Assembly: GCA_947593735.1 (NCBI GenBank)
Contig: CANQDT010000025.1
Coordinates: 1 to 34,645, forward strand
Direction: 5' to 3'
Length of the DNA stretch: 34,645 bases
From: an uncultured Lachnospiraceae bacterium
Lineage (GTDB): Bacteria; Bacillota; Clostridia; Lachnospirales; Lachnospiraceae
Shown piece after piece: positions 19,415-27,258 of this stretch (within the stretch, counting starts at the first letter, position 1; every line of letters begins with the position of its first letter). Below the pieces are notes generated by a model. The model was given only the letters and a program-made list of their open reading frames with translations, was not told the DNA's origin and ran no database searches. The position numbers were made by a program, and so were the translations under genes.

Positions 19415-20695
19415 ATGGTTTACTTAACACAGTCGACCACGCCGATCATCGGGCAGTTTGCCTGGCTGATCGGAAAACTGATCGAGATTATTTATGACGG
19501 TCTGTGCGCGATCGGCATCCCTAATCTCGGAGTTGCGATCATATTATTAACGCTGGTCATTAAGCTGCTGATGCTTCCGCTGACGATCAAACAGCAGAAG
19601 TTTACAAAATTGAATACGGTCATGCAGCCGGAGATCAACAAGATCCAGAAAAAATATCGTGGAAAAAAAGATCAGGAATCCATGATGAAAATGAATCAGG
19701 AAACGCAGGCGGTTTATGAAAAATACGGCGCGAGCCCGACCGGAAGCTGTCTTCCGCTTCTGATCCAGTTTCCGATCCTGTTCGCCCTGTACCGGGTTAT
19801 TTATAACATACCGGCATATGTGGATTCCATCAAATCCGTTTATATGAACATTGTAACGCCGGTGATGAATGTGCCCGGCTACATTGACAAGCTGTCGCAG
19901 ATCGCCAATGACAACAGCATTATCGTTCCAAAGGTGACGGAGCGGGTCGACGGAGTGTACCGCCTGATCGATCATCCGACGACGGACCAGCTTGTCGATT
20001 TCCTGTATAAGTTTTCCAGTGATACATGGAACGCTATGCGGGGTTTATTCGCGGATTTCCCCCAGGTGATCCAGGCGCTGAATACGAATGTCCAGGAGAT
20101 CGTTCATATGAATCAGTTTATTCCCGGGATCAACCTTGCGGAAAAACCGGGATTCAAGCTGTCGATCGCGCTGATCATCCCGATCTGCGCCGGATTTTTC
20201 CAGTGGCTGTCCGCGAAGACGATGGATCAGCCGGAAATGGATCCGGACGCGCCGGGCGCGGGAATGACAAAAGGAATGCTTACATTCATGCCGCTTATGT
20301 CGGCATATATGGCGGTGATCCTGCCTGCCGCACTTGGTATTTACTGGGCGGCGAGCGCGTTTTTCCAGGTTGTCCAGCAGCTGTTCCTGAACTGGTATAT
20401 GAAGAAGCATGTCGATGTCGACGAGCTGATCGAAAAGAGCAGGAAGAAAGCCGCGAAGAAAAAGGCAAAAAGAAAAGGAAAGCCGTCGTTTTATGAGAAA
20501 ATGATGGCGGCGCAGGGACAGGAAACGCCGTCCTCTTCTTCCACGGGGACGATCGGAAAAATGGCGGAAATGAATACAAGGAAAGTCAGCTCCCCGAACA
20601 GCGCGGCATATTCCGGGACAGCCGGCAAGGATAAAAAGAGTATTTCCGCAATCGCGAATATCATGAGGGAATATGACCAAAAGCAAAAAAAGTAA
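19415..20695 (+). CDS. yidC: YidC/Oxa1-family membrane protein insertase
   Basis: This polytopic insertase of 426 residues helps membrane proteins fold and insert, alone or with SecYEG. The first conserved membrane segment (GVAIILLTLVIKLLMLPLT) is followed by the cytoplasmic hairpin of charged helices (QKKYRGKKDQESMMKMNQ) and a second segment (CLPLLIQFPILFALYRVIY). A loop of more than 100 residues comes before two further segments around ALIIPICAGFFQWLSA and GIYWAASAFFQVVQQLF. The C-terminal tail is strongly lysine-rich and probably contacts ribosomes. It is considerably longer than B. subtilis SpoIIIJ because of the loop and tail. No lipobox is evident. A GGAGG precedes the ATG. jag follows 15 bp downstream. 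Confidence 0.94.
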   Translation: MVYLTQSTTPIIGQFAWLIGKLIEIIYDGLCAIGIPNLGVAIILLTLVIKLLMLPLTIKQQKFTKLNTVMQPEINKIQKKYRGKKDQESMMKMNQETQAVYEKYGASPTGSCLPLLIQFPILFALYRVIYNIPAYVDSIKSVYMNIVTPVMNVPGYIDKLSQIANDNSIIVPKVTERVDGVYRLIDHPTTDQLVDFLYKFSSDTWNAMRGLFADFPQVIQALNTNVQEIVHMNQFIPGINLAEKPGFKLSIALIIPICAGFFQWLSAKTMDQPEMDPDAPGAGMTKGMLTFMPLMSAYMAVILPAALGIYWAASAFFQVVQQLFLNWYMKKHVDVDELIEKSRKKAAKKKAKRKGKPSFYEKMMAAQGQETPSSSSTGTIGKMAEMNTRKVSSPNSAAYSGTAGKDKKSISAIANIMREYDQKQKK

Positions 20696-20710
20696 AGGAG
20701 GGAGATACGT

Positions 20711-21514
20711 ATGGATATTTTAAAATTTGAAGGGAAAACCGTTGAGGAAGCGATCACGGAAGCGACAAGCCGGCTTGGCGTTACAAGCACGGAGCTGAAG
20801 TGGGACGTCATAGACAAAGGAAGCGCCGGATTTCTCGGGATCGGCAAAAAGAACGCCGTGATCGAAGTGCGGATCGGCGCGGAGAAAGAAGAAAATGCGC
20901 AGCCGGAACAGCGGGCGGCAAAAAAACCGGAGAAGAAAGCGGAGCCGGTAAAGAAGCAGGACCGGAAACCGGAAAAGGAAAAAGGAAAGGTCCCCGTACC
21001 GGATCAGAAGAAAGAGGAACCGGAGAAGGCAGAACAGAAAGAAAGCTCGATCAATGATGAGATCCTTCAGAAAGCGAAAGAGTTCGCGGAACAGATCTTC
21101 AAGGCAATGAAGATCGAGACGGAGGTTTCCGTGTCCGCGGATCTGGAGAATAATACGATCGAAATGGATCTTTCCGGCGACAATATGGGAATCCTGATCG
21201 GGAAAAGGGGGCAGACGCTGGACGCCCTGCAATATATCATCAGCCTGTATATCAATAAGGAAGCGGAAAATTATATCCGTTTTAAACTGGATACGGAAAA
21301 TTACCGCGCCAGAAGGAAACAGACATTGGAGAATCTGGCGAAGAATATCGCTTATAAGGTAAAACGGAACCGCAGGCCGATCGCGCTTGAGCCAATGAAT
21401 CCATACGAAAGACGGATCATCCATTCAGCGCTTCAGAACGACAAATACGTTTATACAAAGAGCGAAGGGGTAGAACCGTTCCGTAAAGTAGTTGTATTGT
21501 TAAAGAAATCATAA
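20711..21514 (+). CDS. jag: Jag/KhpB RNA-binding protein
   Basis: This 267-residue protein has three parts. The Jag-N domain (1-56) includes GSAGFLGIGKKNA. A low-complexity Lys/Glu/Pro linker spans about 57-115. A KH domain with GILIGKRGQTLDALQ (160-174) leads into an R3H domain ending in NPYERRIIHSAL (230-241). Family members (KhpB/EloR) bind RNA with the small KH protein KhpA and affect cell elongation and sporulation-related processes. The yidC-jag adjacency is conserved in Firmicutes. A GGAGGGAG sequence precedes the ATG. A terminator follows 13 bp after the stop. Confidence 0.94.
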   Translation: MDILKFEGKTVEEAITEATSRLGVTSTELKWDVIDKGSAGFLGIGKKNAVIEVRIGAEKEENAQPEQRAAKKPEKKAEPVKKQDRKPEKEKGKVPVPDQKKEEPEKAEQKESSINDEILQKAKEFAEQIFKAMKIETEVSVSADLENNTIEMDLSGDNMGILIGKRGQTLDALQYIISLYINKEAENYIRFKLDTENYRARRKQTLENLAKNIAYKVKRNRRPIALEPMNPYERRIIHSALQNDKYVYTKSEGVEPFRKVVVLLKKS

Positions 21515-21526
21515 TTGTTCAGTTGC

Positions 21527-21568
21527 TGCACGATCGTCCCGGAAAATGGGAGGTCGTGCATCTTTTTT
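21527..21568 (+). terminator. Terminator after jag
   Basis: TGCACGA (21527-21533) pairs with TCGTGCA (21554-21560), and TCCC (21537-21540) with GGGA (21548-21551), leaving a small internal loop. Six Ts (21563-21568) follow. It ends the rpmH-to-jag run 14 bases before the mnmE start, so mnmE may depend on partial read-through. Confidence 0.7.
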
Positions 21569-21581
21569 ACAGGAGTCAGCT

Positions 21582-22946
21582 ATGTATGAAGATACGATTG
21601 CAGCCATCGCTACAGCGCCCGGGGAAGCGGGGATCGGCGTGATCCGGATAAGCGGAAGCAGAGCGATCCCGATCGCCGGCAAGGTATTTGTTTCGATGAA
21701 CGGAAAACGGTTTGAAGAACCGGAGTCGCATAAGGCGGTCTATGGGATGATAAAGGACGGGGATACGCCGGTTGACGAATGTATCCTTCTTCCGATGCTC
21801 GCCCCACATTCCTATACGGGGGAGGACGTCGTGGAAATCCAGTGCCACGGAGGACCGATGGCGCTGCGGACGATCCTCGGGCTGCTTCTGCGTCACGGCG
21901 CGCGGGCGGCTGACCCGGGCGAATATACAAAAAGGGCGTTTTTGAATGGAAAACTGGATCTTTCCCAGGCGGAGGCAGTGATGGACGTGATCCAGGCGAA
22001 GAATCCGTTCGCGCTGGAATCGTCGGTCCGGCAGTTAAAGGGAGCGGTGCACGACCGGCTTGCCGGGCTTCGGGAAGAATTGTTATATGAGCTTGCGTAT
22101 CTGGAATCGGCGCTGGACGATCCGGAGCATATCACGCTGGACGGGTTCGGGGAACGGCTGGCAGAAAAAAGCCGGAAATGGATCGGGACGCTGCATGATC
22201 TGATGGAAGCGGCGGACAACGGACGGATCCGAAAAGAAGGGATCGGGACGGTGATCGTCGGAAAGCCGAACGCGGGGAAATCTTCGATCCTGAACGTGCT
22301 GCTTGGGGAAGACCGCGCGATCGTGACCGATATTGCGGGAACGACCAGGGATACGCTGGAGGAAACCCTGCAGCTTCGCGGGATCATGCTGCGCGTTACG
22401 GATACGGCGGGGATCCGCGAGACGGACGACGTCGTGGAACAGCTCGGAGTGGAACGGACGCGGGAATGTGTAAAGACGGCGGATCTTGTCCTGTATGTAG
22501 CGGACAGTTCGGTGCCGACCGATGAAAACGATGATGCGATCAGAGAGATGATCCGGGGTAAAAAGGCGGTCGTCCTGTTGAATAAGAGCGATCTCCCACC
22601 GGTTTCCGGCGAGGAGGATTTCCCCGGATTCCCGGTGATCTCGGTATCCGCGAAGGAGAATACCGGGCTGGACGGGCTGTATGAGTGGATCATGGAACAA
22701 TTTTTTCAGGGAAAGATATCCTGCGGCGATGAAATGATCATTACGAACGTCCGCCACAAAAATCTCCTTGCCGAAGCCGGGGAAAGCCTGGAACGGGTCC
22801 TTGAGGGGATACAGGCGGGAATGCCGGAGGATATTTGCGCGATCGACCTGATGGACGCCTATGAGCGGCTCGGGTTTATCACGGGAGAATCTGTCGGGGA
22901 CGATCTGGTCAATGAGATATTCAGCAAATTCTGTGTCGGAAAGTAG
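21582..22946 (+). CDS. mnmE: tRNA modification GTPase MnmE
   Basis: MnmE (454 residues) works with MnmG to place the cmnm5/nm5 group on the wobble uridine of certain tRNAs. The ATG at 21582 has AGGAG 6 bases upstream and gives the standard start [22 protein letters not shown]. The frame extends to 21546 through terminator sequence, so that start is rejected. The tetrahydrofolate-binding N-domain contains the [15 protein letters not shown] segment. The inserted G domain has GKPNAGKSS (G1), [12 protein letters not shown] (G2), DTAG (G3) and NKSD (G4). The C-terminus ends FCVGK, the catalytic-cysteine motif with Val in place of the common Ile. mnmG follows after 8 bp. Confidence 0.96.
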   Translation: MYEDTIAAIATAPGEAGIGVIRISGSRAIPIAGKVFVSMNGKRFEEPESHKAVYGMIKDGDTPVDECILLPMLAPHSYTGEDVVEIQCHGGPMALRTILGLLLRHGARAADPGEYTKRAFLNGKLDLSQAEAVMDVIQAKNPFALESSVRQLKGAVHDRLAGLREELLYELAYLESALDDPEHITLDGFGERLAEKSRKWIGTLHDLMEAADNGRIRKEGIGTVIVGKPNAGKSSILNVLLGEDRAIVTDIAGTTRDTLEETLQLRGIMLRVTDTAGIRETDDVVEQLGVERTRECVKTADLVLYVADSSVPTDENDDAIREMIRGKKAVVLLNKSDLPPVSGEEDFPGFPVISVSAKENTGLDGLYEWIMEQFFQGKISCGDEMIITNVRHKNLLAEAGESLERVLEGIQAGMPEDICAIDLMDAYERLGFITGESVGDDLVNEIFSKFCVGK

Positions 22947-22954
22947 GTGAGGAC

Positions 22955-24853
22955 ATGGCGGTGATGGAGGAAACCTATGACGTCGTTGTCGTCGGCGCCG
23001 GACATGCGGGCTGCGAGGCAGCGCTGGCGAGCGCGCGGCTTGGCATGGAGACGATCATGTTTACGGTCAGCATGGACAGCGTGGCGCTCATGCCGTGCAA
23101 CCCGAATGTGGGCGGAACGTCAAAGGGCCATCTGGTAAGGGAAATTGACGCGCTCGGCGGCGAGATGGGAAAAAATATTGACAAGACCTATCTTCAGTCC
23201 AAAATGTTAAACCGGTCCAGGGGACCGGCGGTCCATTCTCTGCGCGCGCAGGCGGACAAGGCGGAATATTCCAGGCACATGAGAATGACGCTGGAAGCGA
23301 CGGACCGGCTGACGCTGAGGCAGGCGGAAGCGGCGAGGCTGATCGTGGAAAACGGACGGGTCATGGGCATAGAAACGACGAGCGGCGCGATTTATCACGC
23401 GAAAGCGGTGATCCTCTGCACGGGAACTTACTTAAAGGCACGGTGCATTTACGGGGATGTGAGCAGGAACACGGGACCGAACGGGCTGTCGGCGGCGAAT
23501 GAACTGACGGATTCCCTGAAAAGCCTCGGGATCCGTATGTACCGGTTTAAAACCGGGACGCCCGCCAGGATCGACCGGAGATCCATTGACTTTTCTGTCA
23601 TGGAGGAACAGGTCGGGGACGAGCCGGTCACGCCGTTTTCTTTTACCAACCGACCGGAGGACATAGCGCGGGAGCAGATCTCGTGCTGGCTTACGTATAC
23701 AAATGAAAAAACGCATGAAATTATCCGGAAGAATATCGGGCGCTCCCCGCTCTATTCCGGTATGATCGAGGGAACCGGACCCCGCTACTGCCCTTCCATC
23801 GAAGATAAGGTCATGAAATTCGCCGACCGGGACCGACACCAGGTATTTATTGAGCCGGAGGGGGAATCCACCGGCGAAATGTACATCGGCGGTATGTCGT
23901 CGTCTCTCCCGGAGGACGTCCAGTACGCCATGTACCGGTCCGTGAAGGGGCTGGAGCATGCGAAGATCACGCGGAACGCCTACGCCATCGAATATGATTG
24001 CATTGACGCGACGCAGCTCAAAGCGTCGCTGGAATTTAAAGCATACGAAGGGCTGTTCAGCGGCGGACAGTTTAACGGAAGTTCCGGATATGAGGAAGCC
24101 GCCGCGCAGGGACTGATGGCGGGCATCAACGCCGCCCGCAAGATCAAAGGGCTTGACCCGGTGATCCTGGATCGGTCGCAGGCGTATATCGGCGTGCTGA
24201 TCGATGATCTCGTGACAAAAGAGACGCGGGAACCGTATCGGATGATGACGTCAAGAGCGGAATACCGGCTGCTTCTGCGCCAGGATAATGCCGATCTCCG
24301 CCTGACCGGAATCGGGTATGAGATCGGTCTGATCGACCGCGCGCGGTATGAGAGGCTTCTGGAAAAAGAGAAACAGATCCGGCAGGAATGGGATCGGCTG
24401 GAGCAGACGTCCGTCGGCGCGGGACGGGCGGTGCAGGAATTGCTCGAAAAGCATCAGTCGGCGCCGCTGCGGACCGCCGCGACACTGGCAGATCTGGTCC
24501 GGAGGCCGGAACTGTCGTATGAAGCGCTGTCGCCGATCGATGAGGAAAGGCAGGATCTTCCGGATGACGTGATCGAACAGATCAATATCAACTTAAAGTA
24601 TGAAGGATATATCCGGCGCCAGCTCAGGCAGGTGGAACAGTTTAAAAAGCTGGAAGAAAAGAAGATCCCGGAAGAAATCCGGTATGAGGACGTGAAGTTC
24701 CTGCGGACCGAAGCGGTTCAGAAGCTGAACGCGATCCGACCGGTCTCCATTGGGCAGGCGTCCCGGATATCAGGGGTTTCCCCGGCGGATATCTCGGTCC
24801 TGCTCGTTTATCTGGAACAGCTGCGAAGAAAAAAGAAAGGAACCGGTCAGTGA
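22955..24853 (+). CDS. mnmG: tRNA uridine 5-carboxymethylaminomethyl modification enzyme MnmG
   Basis: This 632-residue FAD- and NADH-dependent partner of MnmE has the dinucleotide site [10 protein letters not shown] (14-23) and the block [18 protein letters not shown]. Further family blocks are [29 protein letters not shown] and [18 protein letters not shown]. The C-terminal helical domain ([18 protein letters not shown]) contacts MnmE. The ATG follows GGTGAGGAC; a second in-frame ATG three codons later is possible. Its stop region overlaps the convergent rsmG by 7 bp, whereas in relatives rsmG normally follows in the same direction. Its terminator lies inside the rsmG coding sequence. Confidence 0.96.
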   Translation: MAVMEETYDVVVVGAGHAGCEAALASARLGMETIMFTVSMDSVALMPCNPNVGGTSKGHLVREIDALGGEMGKNIDKTYLQSKMLNRSRGPAVHSLRAQADKAEYSRHMRMTLEATDRLTLRQAEAARLIVENGRVMGIETTSGAIYHAKAVILCTGTYLKARCIYGDVSRNTGPNGLSAANELTDSLKSLGIRMYRFKTGTPARIDRRSIDFSVMEEQVGDEPVTPFSFTNRPEDIAREQISCWLTYTNEKTHEIIRKNIGRSPLYSGMIEGTGPRYCPSIEDKVMKFADRDRHQVFIEPEGESTGEMYIGGMSSSLPEDVQYAMYRSVKGLEHAKITRNAYAIEYDCIDATQLKASLEFKAYEGLFSGGQFNGSSGYEEAAAQGLMAGINAARKIKGLDPVILDRSQAYIGVLIDDLVTKETREPYRMMTSRAEYRLLLRQDNADLRLTGIGYEIGLIDRARYERLLEKEKQIRQEWDRLEQTSVGAGRAVQELLEKHQSAPLRTAATLADLVRRPELSYEALSPIDEERQDLPDDVIEQININLKYEGYIRRQLRQVEQFKKLEEKKIPEEIRYEDVKFLRTEAVQKLNAIRPVSIGQASRISGVSPADISVLLVYLEQLRRKKKGTGQ

Positions 24854-25557
24854 ATCGGTTCCCTGGACGGAAGGCCGGCTTTTCGGGGATAATTTCCCGG
24901 GGTCGGCTTTTTTTTATCAATGATCAGCAGCGTCCTCATGAGATCCGTATCCGGAAGCAGAAATTCCCTCGAGGAAGCCAGGCGCCCTCCGAGTATGGAA
25001 ATGGCTTTTCCGGCTCCGGCAAGTTCTTCGGACGCCTTTTCTGATTTGTACGCGACGAACTGTCCTCCCGGTTTTACAAAAGGAAGGCAATATTCGCTGA
25101 GCGTACTCAGGTTTGCCACGGCGCGCGAGACGCACAGGTCGAACTGCTCCCGGTATCCGGGCATTTTCGCGAAGTCTTCCGCCCTGCCGTGCAGGGCTTC
25201 GATCCCGGCAAGGTGCAGCGCGTCGATGACGTCCCGTAAAAACCGCACGCGTTTATTCAGGGAATCCAGCAAAACGATCGTAAGCTGCGGAAATACGATC
25301 TTCAGGGGGATCCCGGGGAATCCGGCTCCGGTGCCAAGATCCAGTACGCGCATCGGAACGGTCATATCCTTTACCGGGGCAATGGAAAGGCTGTCGACAA
25401 AATGCTTGTCCACCGTGTCGTTCCACCCGGTGATCGCGGTCAGGTTCATCTTCTGGTTGGTGGCGGACAGCAGTTCATAATAGAGCTGGAACTGGCGCTG
25501 CTGTTCCGGCGTCAGGCAAATATGAAATTGAGATAATTTTTGAATCAGGCGCTTCAT
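24847..25557 (-). CDS. rsmG: 16S rRNA (guanine527-N7)-methyltransferase RsmG
   Basis: RsmG (236 residues) transfers a methyl group from S-adenosylmethionine to G527 of 16S rRNA. Loss of it gives low-level streptomycin resistance in several bacteria. The SAM site is [16 protein letters not shown], followed by [12 protein letters not shown], the VSRAVANL substrate segment and the usual basic C-terminus ([14 protein letters not shown]). The ATG at 25557 has only a weak Shine-Dalgarno sequence. The stop of the upstream hydrolase gene is 9 bp away, so translation is probably coupled. It is inverted relative to mnmG, an unusual orientation, and opposes replication direction on this arm. Confidence 0.95.
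   Translation of the reverse strand: MKRLIQKLSQFHICLTPEQQRQFQLYYELLSATNQKMNLTAITGWNDTVDKHFVDSLSIAPVKDMTVPMRVLDLGTGAGFPGIPLKIVFPQLTIVLLDSLNKRVRFLRDVIDALHLAGIEALHGRAEDFAKMPGYREQFDLCVSRAVANLSTLSEYCLPFVKPGGQFVAYKSEKASEELAGAGKAISILGGRLASSREFLLPDTDLMRTLLIIDKKKPTPGNYPRKAGLPSREPIH
24874..24915 (+). terminator. mnmG terminator embedded in the rsmG coding end
   Basis: GCCGGC (24874-24879) pairs with GTCGGC (24902-24907) with one G-T pair. An inner GGGA/TCCC helix strengthens it, and eight Ts (24908-24915) follow. An additional perfect 7-bp hairpin (GGAACCG 24839-24845 with CGGTTCC 24856-24862) spans both stop codons. On the opposite strand the T run encodes the lysines of the RsmG C-terminal [14 protein letters not shown] segment. 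Confidence 0.7.
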
Positions 25558-25566
25558 TCCGGTTTC

Positions 25567-26505
25567 TCAATCCTGTAACTGGAGAATCGTCGCCGCCGGC
25601 TGTTCCAGGTGCGGAACGCGCTTTGCGCGCGCGATCAGCCGGATACGGACGTCGGGGTTGATATGCACATAATCATTCGCCGTTTCCGCCCCATCCGGTT
25701 CCTCCGCTCCGATGAGCAGGGTGATGGGCAGTTTGACGGAAGCAAGCGCGTGGGAAACCGGGCAATCCGTATAATGGGCGCACATACTCGCAAACAGATA
25801 TTTTCCCGATGCCCCGCCCTGGTGGGCGGCTTCATATGCCGCGCCAAGCGTCCGGGCTTTCAGGCGGCTCGGGTTGTGGTACTCTTTGGACAGCCGGCGC
25901 CGGAGCGCGCAGCGGCTGTGAAAAACATAATAGAGGAACGTGCCGATGACCGGCAGCTCCAGCAGCTTTTTGCAGGCGATAAGGAGAAACGCGGGAACCC
26001 GGCATTTCGTCCGTAGACCGGCGGGATTGATCAGGACAAGGTCGCTGACCAGTTCCGGGTCGGAATGTGCCGTCAAAATGGCAAACGGCGCGGAATTGCC
26101 GGATGCAGCCAGCGTTACCGGTTCCTCCACCACTTCCTTGATAAAATCCCGGATCATCTGCACATAACTGTAAGCCGTATAAGAGATCGCCGGCTTGTCC
26201 GACCTGCCGCAGCCGGGCAGATCGACCGTATATACGGTATGCTCCTGCGCCAGCGCGCTCAGGACGGAACGATATTCGAGGTCAGAACCGGCAGGATCCA
26301 GGTTGTGGATCAGAAGAACCGGCGTTCCTTCTCCCTGCCGGGTATAGAAAACGTTCCCGGAACGCCACGGATAAAATGAGCCATGATAGGAAAACAGGAA
26401 ATCCTGTTCCCGTGACAGGATGGCAATGATTCGATTGATCAGATGCATCGCCGCAAGGATGCAGGCGGCGACGGCGACATAAAATTTCCATGTATGTTTT
26501 CGCAT
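25567..26505 (-). CDS. Alpha/beta-fold hydrolase with N-terminal membrane anchor
   Basis: This 312-residue protein has one N-terminal hydrophobic segment (about residues 8-30) and then an alpha/beta-hydrolase domain. The oxyanion region reads VLLIHNLDPAGSD and the strand-turn VDLPGCGRSDKP is typical. The nucleophile elbow is ASGNSAPF with Ser138; the usual Gly two residues after Ser is Pro. The probable catalytic His is in RVPHLEQP (about 299), and LIGAEEPDG may hold the acid. Substrate is unknown. I chose the ATG at 26505 because GGAGG lies 6 bases upstream; a GTG at 26511 abuts that site. It forms a two-gene unit with rsmG under a good minus-strand promoter. Confidence 0.82.
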   Translation of the reverse strand: MRKHTWKFYVAVAACILAAMHLINRIIAILSREQDFLFSYHGSFYPWRSGNVFYTRQGEGTPVLLIHNLDPAGSDLEYRSVLSALAQEHTVYTVDLPGCGRSDKPAISYTAYSYVQMIRDFIKEVVEEPVTLAASGNSAPFAILTAHSDPELVSDLVLINPAGLRTKCRVPAFLLIACKKLLELPVIGTFLYYVFHSRCALRRRLSKEYHNPSRLKARTLGAAYEAAHQGGASGKYLFASMCAHYTDCPVSHALASVKLPITLLIGAEEPDGAETANDYVHINPDVRIRLIARAKRVPHLEQPAATILQLQD

Positions 26506-26597
26506 AATCACCCTCCAGAAAATGTTCTTCCACTGCCCTGCCCCGTCGGATACGCTGAGGCGGGCGCGGAGTGATCGGATCGTTGAAGTCTGGTATC

Positions 26598-26626
26598 ATT
26601 ATATGCCATATCGGGGGAAGTATCAA
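26598..26626 (-). promoter_or_regulatory. Promoter of the hydrolase-rsmG unit
   Basis: On the minus strand TTGATA (26626-26621), a 17-base spacer and a perfect TATAAT (26603-26598) form a strong sigma-A promoter. It lies about 93 bases before the hydrolase start. It is back-to-back with the plus-strand promoter at 26635-26664. Confidence 0.7.
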
Positions 26627-26634
26627 TAAAAGAG

Positions 26635-26664
26635 TTGAAAATTTTGTACAAGTTGTTCTATAAT
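26635..26664 (+). promoter_or_regulatory. Promoter of the coiled-coil gene and argS
   Basis: TTGAAA (26635-26640), an 18-base spacer and a perfect TATAAT (26659-26664) precede the coiled-coil gene at 26697. A good GGAGG (26667-26671) directly follows the -10, which would leave it near the 5' end of the transcript. Confidence 0.65.
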
Positions 26665-26683
26665 GTGGAGGAAATAAGAAGCC

Positions 26684-26710
26684 ATGGAGACGTGTTATGA
26701 CGGTATATGA
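26684..26710 (+). CDS. Possible 8-codon leader peptide overlapping the next gene
   Basis: An ATG at 26684 begins the frame METCYDGI and stops at 26710, overlapping the start of the coiled-coil gene in another frame. The GGAGG at 26667-26671 is 12 bases before it, closer than to the gene proper. This may be chance. If translated, it could tune initiation at 26697. There is no family evidence. Confidence 0.2.
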   Translation: METCYDGI

Positions 26711-27257
26711 GGAGTTTTATTTTTATTTCGATGAGAAATGCAAACTGTTGGAGAATAAGATCCGCCTTGTTGATGAAAAGATCAGCGAGATCGACCGGCA
26801 GCTTTCCCGGCTGAACCAGCGGAAGGAGCAATACCATAATATTGACGGGAGCGGAACCCGAAGCGTGTTGTCCCCGCTGAAGACGCAGAAAAAGGAAACG
26901 AAAGCCCCGTACCATGATCAGCTGCAGGAATGGGCGGAAAAAAAGGAAGAATTGGAGAAACAGAAACAAAATTACCAGACGAAGCTGGATTATTACCGGG
27001 ACAAATATGAGAAAGTCCGCGCGCTGGAAACCGGAACCGCCGGGGAGGATACCGCCGCTGCGGCGCTGGACGCGTGGATTGACGGCACACTGCTTCCCTG
27101 CGTGGAAAAGCTCCGGAACCGGCTTGATTTTACAAAGCAGCTGACCGACGTTGATATTGTGCGGGCAAGGATGGAATTAAATCAGATGATCGCGGACGTC
27201 GGCGAATTGGAACAGAGATTGAAAGAATGGCACGAAACCAGGAGAGGATTGAATTGA
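26697..27257 (+). CDS. Uncharacterised coiled-coil protein
   Basis: I do not recognise this 186-residue protein. It is very rich in Lys, Glu, Gln and Arg and is predicted largely helical. Coiled-coil stretches lie at about 10-50 (ENKIRLVDEKISEIDRQLSR) and 70-110 (QEWAEKKEELEKQKQNYQ), with a third helical region near the C-terminus (RARMELNQMIADVGELEQRL). There is no signal peptide or membrane segment. The ATG at 26697 has GGAGA 6 bases upstream. It ends one base before argS, so the two are co-transcribed and probably coupled, but that does not reveal function. A structural or scaffold role is only a guess. Confidence 0.7.
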   Translation: MTVYEEFYFYFDEKCKLLENKIRLVDEKISEIDRQLSRLNQRKEQYHNIDGSGTRSVLSPLKTQKKETKAPYHDQLQEWAEKKEELEKQKQNYQTKLDYYRDKYEKVRALETGTAGEDTAAAALDAWIDGTLLPCVEKLRNRLDFTKQLTDVDIVRARMELNQMIADVGELEQRLKEWHETRRGLN

Positions 27258-27258
27258 A

